A stretch of DNA of 9,772 nucleotides from Bacteriovoracaceae bacterium (lineage in GTDB: Bacteria; Bdellovibrionota; Bacteriovoracia; Bacteriovoracales; Bacteriovoracaceae): assembly GCA_023151145.1 (NCBI GenBank), contig JAKLJM010000118.1, positions 1 to 9,772 on the forward strand, read 5' to 3'. The notes under the pieces were generated by a model that worked only from the letters and a program-made list of their open reading frames with translations, had not been told where the DNA came from and did not search any database. Of this stretch, positions 1 to 6,646 are shown piece by piece. Every line of letters starts with the position of its first letter. Positions within the stretch are counted from its first letter, which is position 1. A program made the translations under genes and the position numbers.

Positions 1-143
1 ACAATATTTTCACTATAAGTAATCACATTGGCCACTATGATATTAAATATTTATTTGTTAGTGTATTTGGGTAACAAGTTCACAGGAATGACACATCGTG
101 ACCTCAAGAGGGAGCAGATGATTTAAAGGTAATTTACGAAACT

Positions 144-1520
144 ATGAGCATTGATCAATTTTTTATTTCAAACATATCAAAAGATATCAATCATGAAGAA
201 TCTATAAAAGATATTCTAATTTCTGCTATCAATGTCGTTGTAGTTGCCCCATTTATTACAAAATATGGCATCGACTTAATTCGAAGACATATTAGTGATG
301 ATACAAAACTTCAAATCATTACTGAATTAAACCCTAGAGGAATTATTAGCGTTTCTCAATCTCCAAAATTATTAAAAGAAATTTCAGAAAGACCAAAAAC
401 TGAAGTCTTTTTTACAACAAATGGTAAACTTCATTCAAAAATTTTCCTAGCTGATAATAATGTTCTTATTACCAGTGCCAATTTAACGACTGGAGGCATG
501 AGAGAAAATTTTGAGACAGGAGTATTATTTTCAAAAAAATCGGAAAGTAAATTCTCTGGAAAATTGAAAGACGAAATAATATCTCACCTAAGAAATGACC
601 TAATTCCGTATATCAAGCAGAATGCATTTAAATTAGATGATTCTTCGATTGCAATTTGGCTAGATTTTGAAAATAGTGAAAAGGTAAAACAGACAAAAGA
701 TTTCATTAATGATTTTGAGAATAATTTACCTCAAAATGGATTTTTACCATTTTCAAGAAATTTTGATGGAAGGCCTGTATCCACGGAAATTCTTGCTTCT
801 ATAAATGATTTTCAATTTGAAGAAAAATATTGGGATGTTTTTTATCGTTACAATAATACGAACGATATTGATAAATTAAGAGAAGACTTAAACTTAGAAA
901 TAAATCCTATTTTGAACAATATTTTTCATTGTATAAAACAGAATCCGCTTTGCTCTGGATATTTTACAAATTTAACAACGATGTTTTCTCGAAACCTACA
1001 AGTTACTAAATTTCTTCCTGATTATAGAAACCTTTATTTAACAAGAATTGGTCTTGGTGGTAACAACCGAAAAAAACATGTTTATTATCCTTCTTTCGTT
1101 TTAAATATGTCTATCTATCAAAATGAGAAATACTTTCAAATTCGAGTTGGCGTCGAAGAGGATATAAGTACAGACCCTCTTTGTGATTACGCTAAAATCT
1201 TTCTTAAGAATTTATCTCTTAATTCTAATGAATGTATTTCAAGATTTAAGAAAATGAGTGGAAGTTGGTTCTTAGTTCATGGACAACAAAGTTTAGGCAA
1301 GCGAATTGAAATTCCTCTTAAAGATGTTTCAGAAGAAAAACTAAAAGAGATTTGTAATAGTTATCTCATGACGAATGAACCTGCTGACATTAATATTTGC
1401 CATAACTATCTTTGGTCATCTGAAAGTATTTTAAATAAACCTAAAGATTTTATAAGTAGCTTAGCAAGCGATCTTAATCATTTGAATTATTTTTTTGAAT
1501 TAGCTCATTATGAAATTTAA
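144..1520 (+). CDS. Phospholipase D-like (single HKD motif) protein, probable nuclease
   Basis: The 458-residue protein has one clear PLD-superfamily HKD motif: H97-x-K99-x4-D104, then S111 and N113, followed by a glycine pair and E124. Strands rich in Val and Ile precede it (about 30-60), as in the PLD_2 fold. One HKD motif per chain is typical of members that act as dimers, such as Nuc and the BfiI or NgoFVII type restriction nucleases, so a DNA or RNA nuclease is more likely than a lipase. Residues 180-458 match nothing I recognise; they could bind a target or a partner. No signal peptide or membrane segment is seen, so it is probably cytoplasmic. The ATG is preceded by AAAGG at 125-129, spaced rather far (14 nt). 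The stop codon lies 6-24 nt before the GIY-YIG gene, which suggests co-transcription and perhaps coupled translation. Phosphodiesterase fold: fairly sure. Role in defence: inference. Confidence 0.8.
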   Translation: MSIDQFFISNISKDINHEESIKDILISAINVVVVAPFITKYGIDLIRRHISDDTKLQIITELNPRGIISVSQSPKLLKEISERPKTEVFFTTNGKLHSKIFLADNNVLITSANLTTGGMRENFETGVLFSKKSESKFSGKLKDEIISHLRNDLIPYIKQNAFKLDDSSIAIWLDFENSEKVKQTKDFINDFENNLPQNGFLPFSRNFDGRPVSTEILASINDFQFEEKYWDVFYRYNNTNDIDKLREDLNLEINPILNNIFHCIKQNPLCSGYFTNLTTMFSRNLQVTKFLPDYRNLYLTRIGLGGNNRKKHVYYPSFVLNMSIYQNEKYFQIRVGVEEDISTDPLCDYAKIFLKNLSLNSNECISRFKKMSGSWFLVHGQQSLGKRIEIPLKDVSEEKLKEICNSYLMTNEPADINICHNYLWSSESILNKPKDFISSLASDLNHLNYFFELAHYEI

Positions 1521-1526
1521 AGTTAA

Positions 1527-2732
1527 TTGAACGAGAATACGACGATGATAATAAAAATCAATGACAATATTTGCATTTGGAAGGAATTTAATCCTATTGA
1601 TTTATCTTTGGATCAAAATGAATCCAATGATTCAAGTCAAAATTTAGCCAAATTATGTTTCAACAAAGAACGTATTTCAATTAAGGGACGCTGGTTTGAT
1701 GTTCTTTCGCCTAGTGAATTAGTTCGCAAACGTAACCAAAAAGATGGATATTATCGAGTGATTTATATTCAAATTAATATGGATAATGGCGAATACTATA
1801 TTGGAAAGGCAAACCGGCCGAAATGGTCAGAGATAAAACGCTATCAAGGCTCTGGCCTAAAGTTTAAAAACAAACTTAAAAATAACAAAGATTCTTTTGT
1901 TAGGTATTTTATAGCTTTCTGTGAAACAGCGGATGAAACTGAAAAACTTGAGGCATCTATCGTTAATGAAGAACTTCTGGCCGATGAGAAATGTCTTAAT
2001 CTTGTTGCAGGTGGAGCAGGAACAACTAAAAGAGCATCAATTGCAGAATCCAGCAAGAAAAAGCGTGAATACATGGCGAAGCATCCAGACCAGTTTAAAC
2101 CAATGCTCAAAGCTGCAAAAGATGCATTTTTATCTGGAGATACGCCTGCACTTCGTGCTCGATCAAAAAGAATAAAAGAAGTAATGACCGATGAGAAATA
2201 TAAAAATATGTCTAGAGAGAGAATAAAAAAATGGAAAGAAGAAAATCCAGAAAAATATGCTGAAGCTAGAAAAAAAAACCATGAGAAAATAAAGAGTCCT
2301 GAAGTACAAAAAAAACGACAGGCATCTTTAAAAAAATGGGCAGAAGAGAATCCTGAAAAATATAAAATTAATCAAGAAAAGTTGATAAAGTCACGTACTA
2401 GTCAAGAAGCGAAAGATAAAAGAAAAAAGTCTCTTAAGGAATGGCGAGAAAGTAATCCAGAAGAAGCTAAAACCAATTCCATAAAAAGAGCAAAAGCAGC
2501 AGCTTCCAAAAGAAGTAAAGCTGTTTCAATGCTTGACTTGGAATCAGGAAAAATTCTAAGAAAATTTATAAGTATTCACGAAGCAGCTAGATGGTTAGTT
2601 GAAAATGGAATTGCAAAAAATACTAATTGTGCGTCCTCTATAAGTAGTGTTTGTCTTCGAAAACCTTGTACTACTGGCTACGGTGTTCGTAAAAAAGCTT
2701 ATGGTTACGATTGGCGTTTTTCTGAAGAATAA
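1527..2732 (+). CDS. GIY-YIG endonuclease with 35-residue repeats and NUMOD1-like C-terminus (homing-endonuclease type)
   Basis: Residues 77-165 form a GIY-YIG nuclease domain: VIY at 78-80 replaces GIY, YIG is at 91-93, RYQGSG at 105-110 resembles the conserved region after YIG, and E142 is the likely metal-binding Glu, followed by the family-like NLVAGG near 158-163. Residues 234-338 hold a Lys/Glu-rich repeat (listed separately). Residues about 331-398 resemble the NUMOD1/IENR1 DNA-binding domain of homing endonucleases. Residues 1-75 are unrecognised. This order (nuclease, basic linker repeats, NUMOD) is that of free-standing phage and bacterial homing endonucleases, which nick or cut DNA at a long site. 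The start is uncertain: TTG at 1527, or ATG at 1545, which gives a protein 6 residues shorter. Neither has a good SD, so coupling to the PLD gene just upstream is plausible. No intron or intein is visible around it. Confidence 0.82.
   Translation: MNENTTMIIKINDNICIWKEFNPIDLSLDQNESNDSSQNLAKLCFNKERISIKGRWFDVLSPSELVRKRNQKDGYYRVIYIQINMDNGEYYIGKANRPKWSEIKRYQGSGLKFKNKLKNNKDSFVRYFIAFCETADETEKLEASIVNEELLADEKCLNLVAGGAGTTKRASIAESSKKKREYMAKHPDQFKPMLKAAKDAFLSGDTPALRARSKRIKEVMTDEKYKNMSRERIKKWKEENPEKYAEARKKNHEKIKSPEVQKKRQASLKKWAEENPEKYKINQEKLIKSRTSQEAKDKRKKSLKEWRESNPEEAKTNSIKRAKAAASKRSKAVSMLDLESGKILRKFISIHEAARWLVENGIAKNTNCASSISSVCLRKPCTTGYGVRKKAYGYDWRFSEE
2226..2540 (+). repeat. Three tandem 35-residue (105-nt) repeats inside the GIY-YIG gene
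   Basis: Copies start at residues 234, 269 and 304. Each begins with K-[KE]-W-x-E-[ES]-N-P-E and is rich in Lys and Glu. The first two also share the ending KK-R-x-x-SL; the third diverges as it runs into the NUMOD1-like domain. A weaker earlier copy may start near residue 180 (KREYMAKHPDQF). The repeats are conserved in protein more than in DNA, so they are not a recent duplication. NUMOD3-type linker repeats in homing endonucleases lie along the DNA; that role is assumed here. Confidence 0.7.
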
Positions 2733-2782
2733 ATTGAAAATTTTAGGAAAATTTTTAAATTTAAAAATGAAATATTGAAAAC

Positions 2783-2814
2783 GTGCCTTGAAAGAATAAA
2801 AATTTTCAAGGCAC
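2783..2814. terminator. 11-bp hairpin between convergent genes, probable shared terminator
   Basis: GTGCCTTGAAA at 2783-2793 pairs perfectly with TTTCAAGGCAC at 2804-2814 across a 10-nt AT-rich loop. On the plus strand ATAAATTT follows; on the minus strand GTTTTC follows. The T runs are short, so termination may be imperfect. The site lies 50 nt after the GIY-YIG stop and just after the stop of the minus-strand remnant ORF, as expected for a terminator used from both sides. Confidence 0.6.
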
Positions 2815-2821
2815 ATAAATT

Positions 2822-3001
2822 TCAAACTTTAATTGAATAAATCATCACAAAAGCAAGCGACAGCAAACTTAACATTCCACAAGCTTTTTCTAATTTAGAA
2901 AGTTCCATTTGATCAATGAGCCGATAACACTTTAGTTTCAGGTGCTCATTTGTTGGTGGGTCTTCGTTTTTAATAGTGGAAAGCACCGTTTCTTGAATCT
3001 T
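2822..3001 (-). pseudogene. Remnant of an unrecognised minus-strand gene (C-terminal about 59 codons)
   Basis: The minus strand is open for 59 codons ending in TGA at 2822. This is long for such AT-rich non-coding sequence. The product reads like a real protein: a polar start with N-E-D-P-P, then an amphipathic Lys/Leu/Glu helix, and a hydrophobic end (MLSLLSLAFVMIYSI). No ATG with an SD is present; GTG at 2986 is the only usual in-frame start before the hydrophobic part, and its upstream sequence is weak. A stop lies just before the frame. It is probably the 3' end of a gene cut off by arrival of the ISL3 element whose transposase starts at 3077 in the opposite direction. The hairpin at 2783-2814 would be its terminator. 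The hydrophobic tail loosely recalls the C-terminus of IS4-group transposases, but I would not assign it. It could also be a tiny intact gene. Confidence 0.35.
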
Positions 3002-3076
3002 TTAGTCTGATAAAGGGCATGAATTTAAAACTCTTGTAAAATTTAGTTACCACACTTCATTTTATTAGGAGAACAC

Positions 3077-4108
3077 ATGCCCACTCATGAGTTTACACAA
3101 ACGCTTCAGCTTCCGGAACTAAAAATTATCTCACATCGACGAACAGCTAAGTTAGATTGTGAATTTGAGCTTGAAAAGACATCTTCTTTTGAAATTTGTC
3201 CAAAGTGTGCTACTCGGTCATGGACAATTTACGACCATGTTTGGGTAAGAATAAAAGATGCACCAATTCGCGATCGCCACATCTTTCTTAAAATCAAAAA
3301 AAGGCGTTTTTTATGCAAGAAATGTAAAAAGCCTTTCACTGAGCCTGTTGCTGGAATTAGAAAAGGATTTAGAACCACTGAACGCTTTAGAAGACATATT
3401 ATGTGGTGCTCGGATAATTTTTCTAACTTGAGTCAGGTTCAGCGTCAGTTAGATATTTCCTCGTCATTAAATCATAAGGCCTATTATGAGCAATTGGGGC
3501 TACAAATAAAAACAATTCAAAATGAATGGGCCACGACCATCGGAATTGACGAGCATGCTTTTAGAAAAAATAGAAAAGGTGGATATCGAGAATTTGCTAC
3601 TATCTTTGTGGAATATTCTCACAAGCGAGTACGTGAACTAACTTTAGGAAGGAGTCCCGGGGAGCTCTTTAGTAGTGAACGATTAATGGCAATTCCAGGA
3701 CGAGAAAATGTAAAAAATGTGATCATTGATCTATCAAAAACCTATCATCGCTTTGCCCGAGATTTTTTTCCCAACGCCAAAATTATTGCAGATCGATTTC
3801 ATGTAATGAGGCTATTTAATAATATTGTTAATATCTATCGAAAGAATATTACGGGTGATAAAAGAAAAAATCCGATTAGGAAACTTCTCCTAAAGCGATC
3901 GGCAGACTTAGATCCTCACGTGAGAAGGGCCATTGATCGGTGGCTTGGTGAAAATCCTGCCGTCAGAGAAGTTTATCAATACAAAGAGGCCATGCATCGT
4001 CTTTATCGAATAAAAGGAATGAAGCATGCTCGAAGAGTTTTAATAAAACTTACTGACCAAATGGCACTTTCAAATATTCCAGAAATAAATGTTCATTTCA
4101 AGACATAG
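3077..4108 (+). pseudogene. ISL3-family transposase, C-terminally truncated
   Basis: The N-terminal zinc ribbon has C41-x2-C44 and C80-x2-C83. A helix-turn-helix region follows (about 100-135), then the DDE domain with GIDEH (D158), IIDLS (D218) and the ISL3 signature ADRFHV (D239-H242). Full-length ISL3 transposases continue for several dozen more residues after the A-L-S-x-I-P-E region reached here (residues 330-336). That missing part carries the T-N-x-x-E-G motif with the catalytic Glu. The last residues and the TAG stop (4106-4108) come from the left end of the IS481-family element. SD AGGAG at 3067-3071 lies 5 nt before the ATG. The product should be unable to transpose. The element's terminal repeats could not be placed with confidence on either side. 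Confidence 0.85.
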
Positions 4109-4140
4109 GTTACACTCCATACCGGAGACATAGGTTACAC
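4102..4140 (+). repeat. Left end of the IS481-family element: two direct copies of the terminal motif
   Basis: GACATAGGTTACAC occurs at 4102-4115 and identically at 4127-4140, a 25-bp period. The inverted partners are at the right end. Likely transposase binding sites, by analogy with other insertion sequences that carry repeated end motifs. Confidence 0.7.
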
Positions 4141-4166
4141 TTCTAAATTTTTTACTCAGGTATAAT
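4135..4166 (+). promoter_or_regulatory. Probable transposase promoter
   Basis: A perfect -10 box, TATAAT, lies at 4161-4166, 21 nt before the transposase ATG. The best upstream hexamer, TTACAC at 4135-4140, is part of the inner terminal motif and sits 20 bp away, a little far for a -35. If real, transposase bound at the end would also cover its own promoter. Confidence 0.45.
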
Positions 4167-4187
4167 TACTCCATAACAGGAGGTTAT

Positions 4188-5381
4188 ATGGGGTGGAAGG
4201 AGTGTTCTCTTATGGATGAAAAACTGAAGTTTATTGCTAGACTTTTAGAAGGAGAAAAGATGGCTCCTCTTTGTCGTGAATTTGGTATTTCACGCAAGAC
4301 TGGTTACAAGCTATGGGATCGCTATAAAGACATGGGCAATGAAGCTCTAATTGAACAAAAACGAACTCCTTATCGTTATGCCAACAAACTACCACTTCAA
4401 ATTGAAGCTCTAATTTTAGAAACAAAAAAAGAATTTCCAAGTTGGGGAGCTCCAAAAATTAGAGAGAAAATTAAACGTAGATATTCGGATGTTAGACTAC
4501 CGGCAATTAGTACGATTCATGCAGTTTTAGATCGCCATGGATTAGTTGAGAGTAAGCTTAGAAAGAAAAATTATACCTCCATTCATCCGATGCACCTTTC
4601 AAACCCAATAGCCCCTAATGAGCTTTGGTGTGCTGACTACAAAGGTGAATTTATGCTTGGGAATCGTCAATATTGTTACCCTTTAACTGTTACAGATCAT
4701 GCATCAAGATTTTTACTCGCTTGCGAGGCTCTTACAAGTACAAATTCTGAATTCGCGATCGAGACATTTAGTAGAATATTTAAAGAATATGGACTTCCAA
4801 AAATTATAAAAACTGACAATGGTTCTCCATTTGCCAGTGGAAATTCACTTTATGGTCTAACAAAGCTTTCTGTATGGTGGTTACGACTTGGTATTGAATT
4901 AGAAAGAACAGAGCCTGGTCATCCTCAGCAAAATGGAAGACATGAAAGAATGCATTTAACTTTAAAAAAAGAAACTACAAAACCCGCAGGTGAAAATCTT
5001 TTTCAGCAACAAGAAAAGTTTGATAATTTTATTGAAATATTTAATAAAGAAAGACCACATCAAGCGATAGATATGAAATATCCTTCAGAAATTTATAAAC
5101 CCTCCGATAAAATTTACAAAGGTGTTGAACCAATTTTTTATCCATTTCATGATAAGACGATTCAAGTAACTCGTTGTGGAAGAATTTGCGAAAAGGGTTT
5201 AAAGGTCAGTGTAAGTACAGCCTTGGCTGGACAAGAAGTTGGGATAAAGGAAGTTGAAGATGGAATTTGGGTTGTAACTTTTTTGGATTATGATTTGGGA
5301 TACTTTGATGAGTTGAATTCGAGAATTGAACCAGTTGAAGATCCATTTAACAAAAAAGTGTTACCTATGTCTCCGGTATAA
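4188..5381 (+). CDS. IS481-family DDE transposase
   Basis: The 397-residue protein is full length for the family. A helix-turn-helix region (about 9-50) contains the motif LCREFGISRKTGYKLWDRY. The integrase core has D150 (ELWCAD), D210 (IKTDNGSPFAS) and E253 in HPQQNGRHERMH, the family's catalytic signature. A basic beta-rich C-terminal part follows (about 310-385). It catalyses cut and rejoining of the element's ends. The start at 4188 is favoured by the strong SD AGGAGG at 4178-4183, though its spacing is short (4 nt), and by the family-like N-terminus MGWKECSLMDEK. ATG at 4212 with GGAG at 4199-4202 is an alternative. The stop at 5379-5381 lies between the two motifs of the right end, so the protein's last residues are encoded by the inner repeat. 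No frameshift or missing catalytic residue is seen, so it may still be active. Confidence 0.95.
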   Translation: MGWKECSLMDEKLKFIARLLEGEKMAPLCREFGISRKTGYKLWDRYKDMGNEALIEQKRTPYRYANKLPLQIEALILETKKEFPSWGAPKIREKIKRRYSDVRLPAISTIHAVLDRHGLVESKLRKKNYTSIHPMHLSNPIAPNELWCADYKGEFMLGNRQYCYPLTVTDHASRFLLACEALTSTNSEFAIETFSRIFKEYGLPKIIKTDNGSPFASGNSLYGLTKLSVWWLRLGIELERTEPGHPQQNGRHERMHLTLKKETTKPAGENLFQQQEKFDNFIEIFNKERPHQAIDMKYPSEIYKPSDKIYKGVEPIFYPFHDKTIQVTRCGRICEKGLKVSVSTALAGQEVGIKEVEDGIWVVTFLDYDLGYFDELNSRIEPVEDPFNKKVLPMSPV

Positions 5382-5396
5382 ACTGTAACCCATGTC
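5358..5396 (-). repeat. Right end of the IS481-family element: two copies of the terminal motif, inverted to the left end
   Basis: The reverse complements of 5358-5371 (GACATAGGTAACAC) and 5383-5396 (GACATGGGTTACAG) match the left-end motif with one and two changes, again spaced 25 bp. The inner copy overlaps the transposase C-terminal codons. Confidence 0.7.
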
Positions 5397-5402
5397 TCCG
5401 GA

Positions 5403-5561
5403 ATGGACCTACACAGCCAAAATAAAAGCCAAAAAAAGCCAACCCTAGAGATGTCTAGAGATGTTTCATTTTTTAATCGTCTGGATACAAAAGAAGCGAC
5501 AGTGAAGAACTCGCAGAACTTATTGATTCTGTTAGTTTTAATATTTTTGGTAGTTAGCTAA
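5403..5561 (+). other. 52-codon open frame of doubtful status next to the IS481-family element
   Basis: From ATG at 5403 to TAA at 5559-5561 the frame encodes a basic Lys/Ser-rich start followed by a hydrophobic tail (LLILLVLIFLVV). There is no SD, because the preceding bases are the IS end. The tandem 10-bp repeat at 5445-5464 lies inside it. It may be the 3' end of a gene broken by the insertion or simply chance. It shows no match to the ISL3 C-terminus that would be expected here if the ISL3 element had only been split. Confidence 0.2.
5445..5464 (+). repeat. Perfect tandem 10-bp repeat (CTAGAGATGT twice)
   Basis: CTAGAGATGT at 5445-5454 is repeated without change at 5455-5464, 48 bp after the end of the IS481-family element. 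Just before it, AAAAGCC at 5424-5430 is also followed by a close copy at 5434-5440. Confidence 0.75.
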
Positions 5562-5570
5562 ATCGGGCAT

Positions 5571-5605
5571 AAAAAAAGCCGAACTTATATTCGGCTTCTT
5601 TTTTT
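5571..5605. terminator. Bidirectional rho-independent terminator
   Basis: AAGCCGAA at 5576-5583 pairs with TTCGGCTT at 5590-5597 around a 6-nt loop. Seven T follow at 5599-5605, and seven A start at 5571, so it has a U tract in both directions. On the minus strand it would end the transcript of the 178-aa gene, about 110 nt after that gene's stop. On the plus strand it would stop read-through from the IS481-family element. Confidence 0.85.
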
Positions 5606-5713
5606 ATAAATCTTAGTACCAGAAATTTGGTGGAGCTATACCACCTTTATTATTTTTAAGCATTTAAGTTAATTCTGTCTAGCTAATCGCAGGTTCCAGT
5701 CATTTTGAGTCAT

Positions 5714-6250
5714 TTATAGCTCTGAAACCTCTTCTAAAAACTCACTAATGAAAGGCCAATTTTCATGATCTAAAAAAGTCAGCCTGATTGGGCCGTGTTC
5801 CCAAAAATATTTCTTAAATTTGTCACTTAGTGGACGATGATCATAAGAATAGACCTCAATGTTTTGAGTGGTTCCATCAAAGAAGTGTCTATGTGGTTTG
5901 TCGTGCCAAGGCGCATTGTTATTAAAAACCTTCGAATGTGGTGAATGATAGTGCAAAAATCTTTCATTCGTTTTGCCTATTAGACAGTCATATGAAAATC
6001 CAACTGTAATCCCAGACTCTGGCGGGTTCTCACTCGATGATATTGTATGCTTGCTTATTTCTATATTAAAACCATTAGTTGTTTTAAACTTTGCTTCATG
6101 GAAAAATTCCAAGTGAGTACCATGATCAATCTTTTTTATATTGTAATCGGTATCTCCAGATTCTATTAACCAGTAATAATCTTTTATAACTTTTGAATGA
6201 ATTGCTAAGTGATCAACAAGATCAAATCGAACTCCATGTTTTTTACCCAT
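5714..6250 (-). CDS. TumE/DUF6516-like protein, candidate toxin
   Basis: The 178-residue soluble protein is rich in His and aromatic residues. Its centre (about 108-127) reads F-N-N-N-A-P-W-H-D-K-P-H-R-H-F-F-D-G, which resembles the Y-D-N ... K-x-D-H-R-H signature of TumE-type toxin proteins (DUF6516). It is longer than the usual member of about 100-130 residues, with an extra N-terminal part. The ATG is 11 nt after the stop of the 91-aa gene, and no strong SD is present (ACGAG is the best), so coupled translation is likely. The gene order, regulator-like small protein first and then this protein, fits a toxin-antitoxin operon. The family assignment rests on one motif, and the toxin role is inferred. 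Confidence 0.5.
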   Translation of the reverse strand: MGKKHGVRFDLVDHLAIHSKVIKDYYWLIESGDTDYNIKKIDHGTHLEFFHEAKFKTTNGFNIEISKHTISSSENPPESGITVGFSYDCLIGKTNERFLHYHSPHSKVFNNNAPWHDKPHRHFFDGTTQNIEVYSYDHRPLSDKFKKYFWEHGPIRLTFLDHENWPFISEFLEEVSEL

Positions 6251-6261
6251 TTGGAGACTCG

Positions 6262-6537
6262 TTAAAGTTGATGTCTTTCAACAAATGAACATTTGTCTAA
6301 AATTTCTAAACTGATAGTAGAACCAAATTCGAAATCATCCGCTCGAATTGCTAATTCTCTATAACTTGAAGCTTGAAATTTTTCACAGTATTTGTTCAAG
6401 GTTTCGCGATATTCTTCTAATACTTTTTCAATTGGAATAGATGGTATTTTCAAGAATAGCTCCATCGCAGCTTTTCTATCTTCTTCTGTAATTATAATTT
6501 CTGAATTTGTGTTCATATTTTTTCTCGCTACTGTCAT
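6262..6537 (-). CDS. Small helical protein, candidate antitoxin of the TumE-like gene
   Basis: From ATG at 6537 the protein has 91 residues, mostly charged helices, including ITEEDRKAAMELFLKI and VLEEYRETLNKYCEKF. I do not recognise its family. The start is chosen because AGGAG at 6548-6552 lies 10 nt upstream of this ATG. An upstream ATG at 6591 would add 18 residues, but it has no SD and would place the operator-like palindrome inside the coding region. The gene is followed after 11 nt by the TumE-like gene. Its small size, first position and upstream palindrome are typical of an autoregulating antitoxin; this is inference. Confidence 0.6.
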   Translation of the reverse strand: MTVARKNMNTNSEIIITEEDRKAAMELFLKIPSIPIEKVLEEYRETLNKYCEKFQASSYRELAIRADDFEFGSTISLEILDKCSFVERHQL

Positions 6538-6547
6538 TTTATCACTA

Positions 6548-6576
6548 CTCCTAAGAATCTTTACAATTTTTGTAAA
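6548..6576 (-). promoter_or_regulatory. Perfect palindrome next to the ribosome binding site of the 91-aa gene, candidate operator
   Basis: TTTACAA at 6560-6566 and TTGTAAA at 6570-6576 form a perfect 7-bp inverted repeat with a 3-nt T spacer. It lies 7 nt upstream of the AGGAG (6548-6552) of the first gene of the pair. The size and spacing suit a dimeric DNA-binding protein covering the promoter or leader. No clear -35/-10 pair could be fixed. Confidence 0.5.
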
Positions 6577-6611
6577 ATCTACATTACTCATAACATGCTA
6601 AAAACATTAAG

Positions 6612-6639
6612 AAAAGGGGGATAGCCTAAGCCATCCCCC
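6612..6639 (-). terminator. Terminator of the integrase operon
   Basis: On the minus strand GGGGGAT (6633-6639 read in reverse) pairs with ATCCCCC (6616-6622) around a 10-nt loop and is followed by TTTTC. It begins 7 nt after the integrase stop. It also separates the integrase operon from the toxin-antitoxin-like pair downstream. Confidence 0.8.
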
Positions 6640-6646
6640 ATAAACC

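Larger units (their letters stand above)
4102..5396 (+). mobile_element. IS481-family insertion sequence, apparently complete
   Basis: The element is about 1.3 kb with a single transposase gene between inverted ends. The left outer motif at 4102-4115 (GACATAGGTTACAC) matches in inverted form the right outer motif at 5383-5396 (reverse complement GACATGGGTTACAG). An inner copy lies 25 bp inside each end, at 4127-4140 and 5358-5371. The inner copies and the right outer copy are preceded, in motif orientation, by CCGGA; the left outer copy is not, so the exact tip may differ by a few bases. No target duplication is obvious. It interrupts and follows the truncated ISL3 transposase gene. Confidence 0.8.

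Noticed and set aside
37..126. Short plus-strand frame upstream of the PLD gene
   Set aside because: Thirty codons without an SD and with no recognisable match; at most a gene remnant.
1844..2110. Minus-strand open frame inside the GIY-YIG gene
   Set aside because: Shadow of a clearly coding region on the other strand, with no domain signal.
2958..2980. GGGTCTTCG sequence as the left terminal repeat of the ISL3 element
   Set aside because: It resembles ISL3-type ends, but no inverted partner exists on the right and the same bases fit well inside the minus-strand coding remnant.
5690..5706. tRNA-like TPsiC arm (GCAGGTTCCAGTC) as a possible integration site
   Set aside because: The stem does not pair and no acceptor, D or anticodon arms can be found around it.
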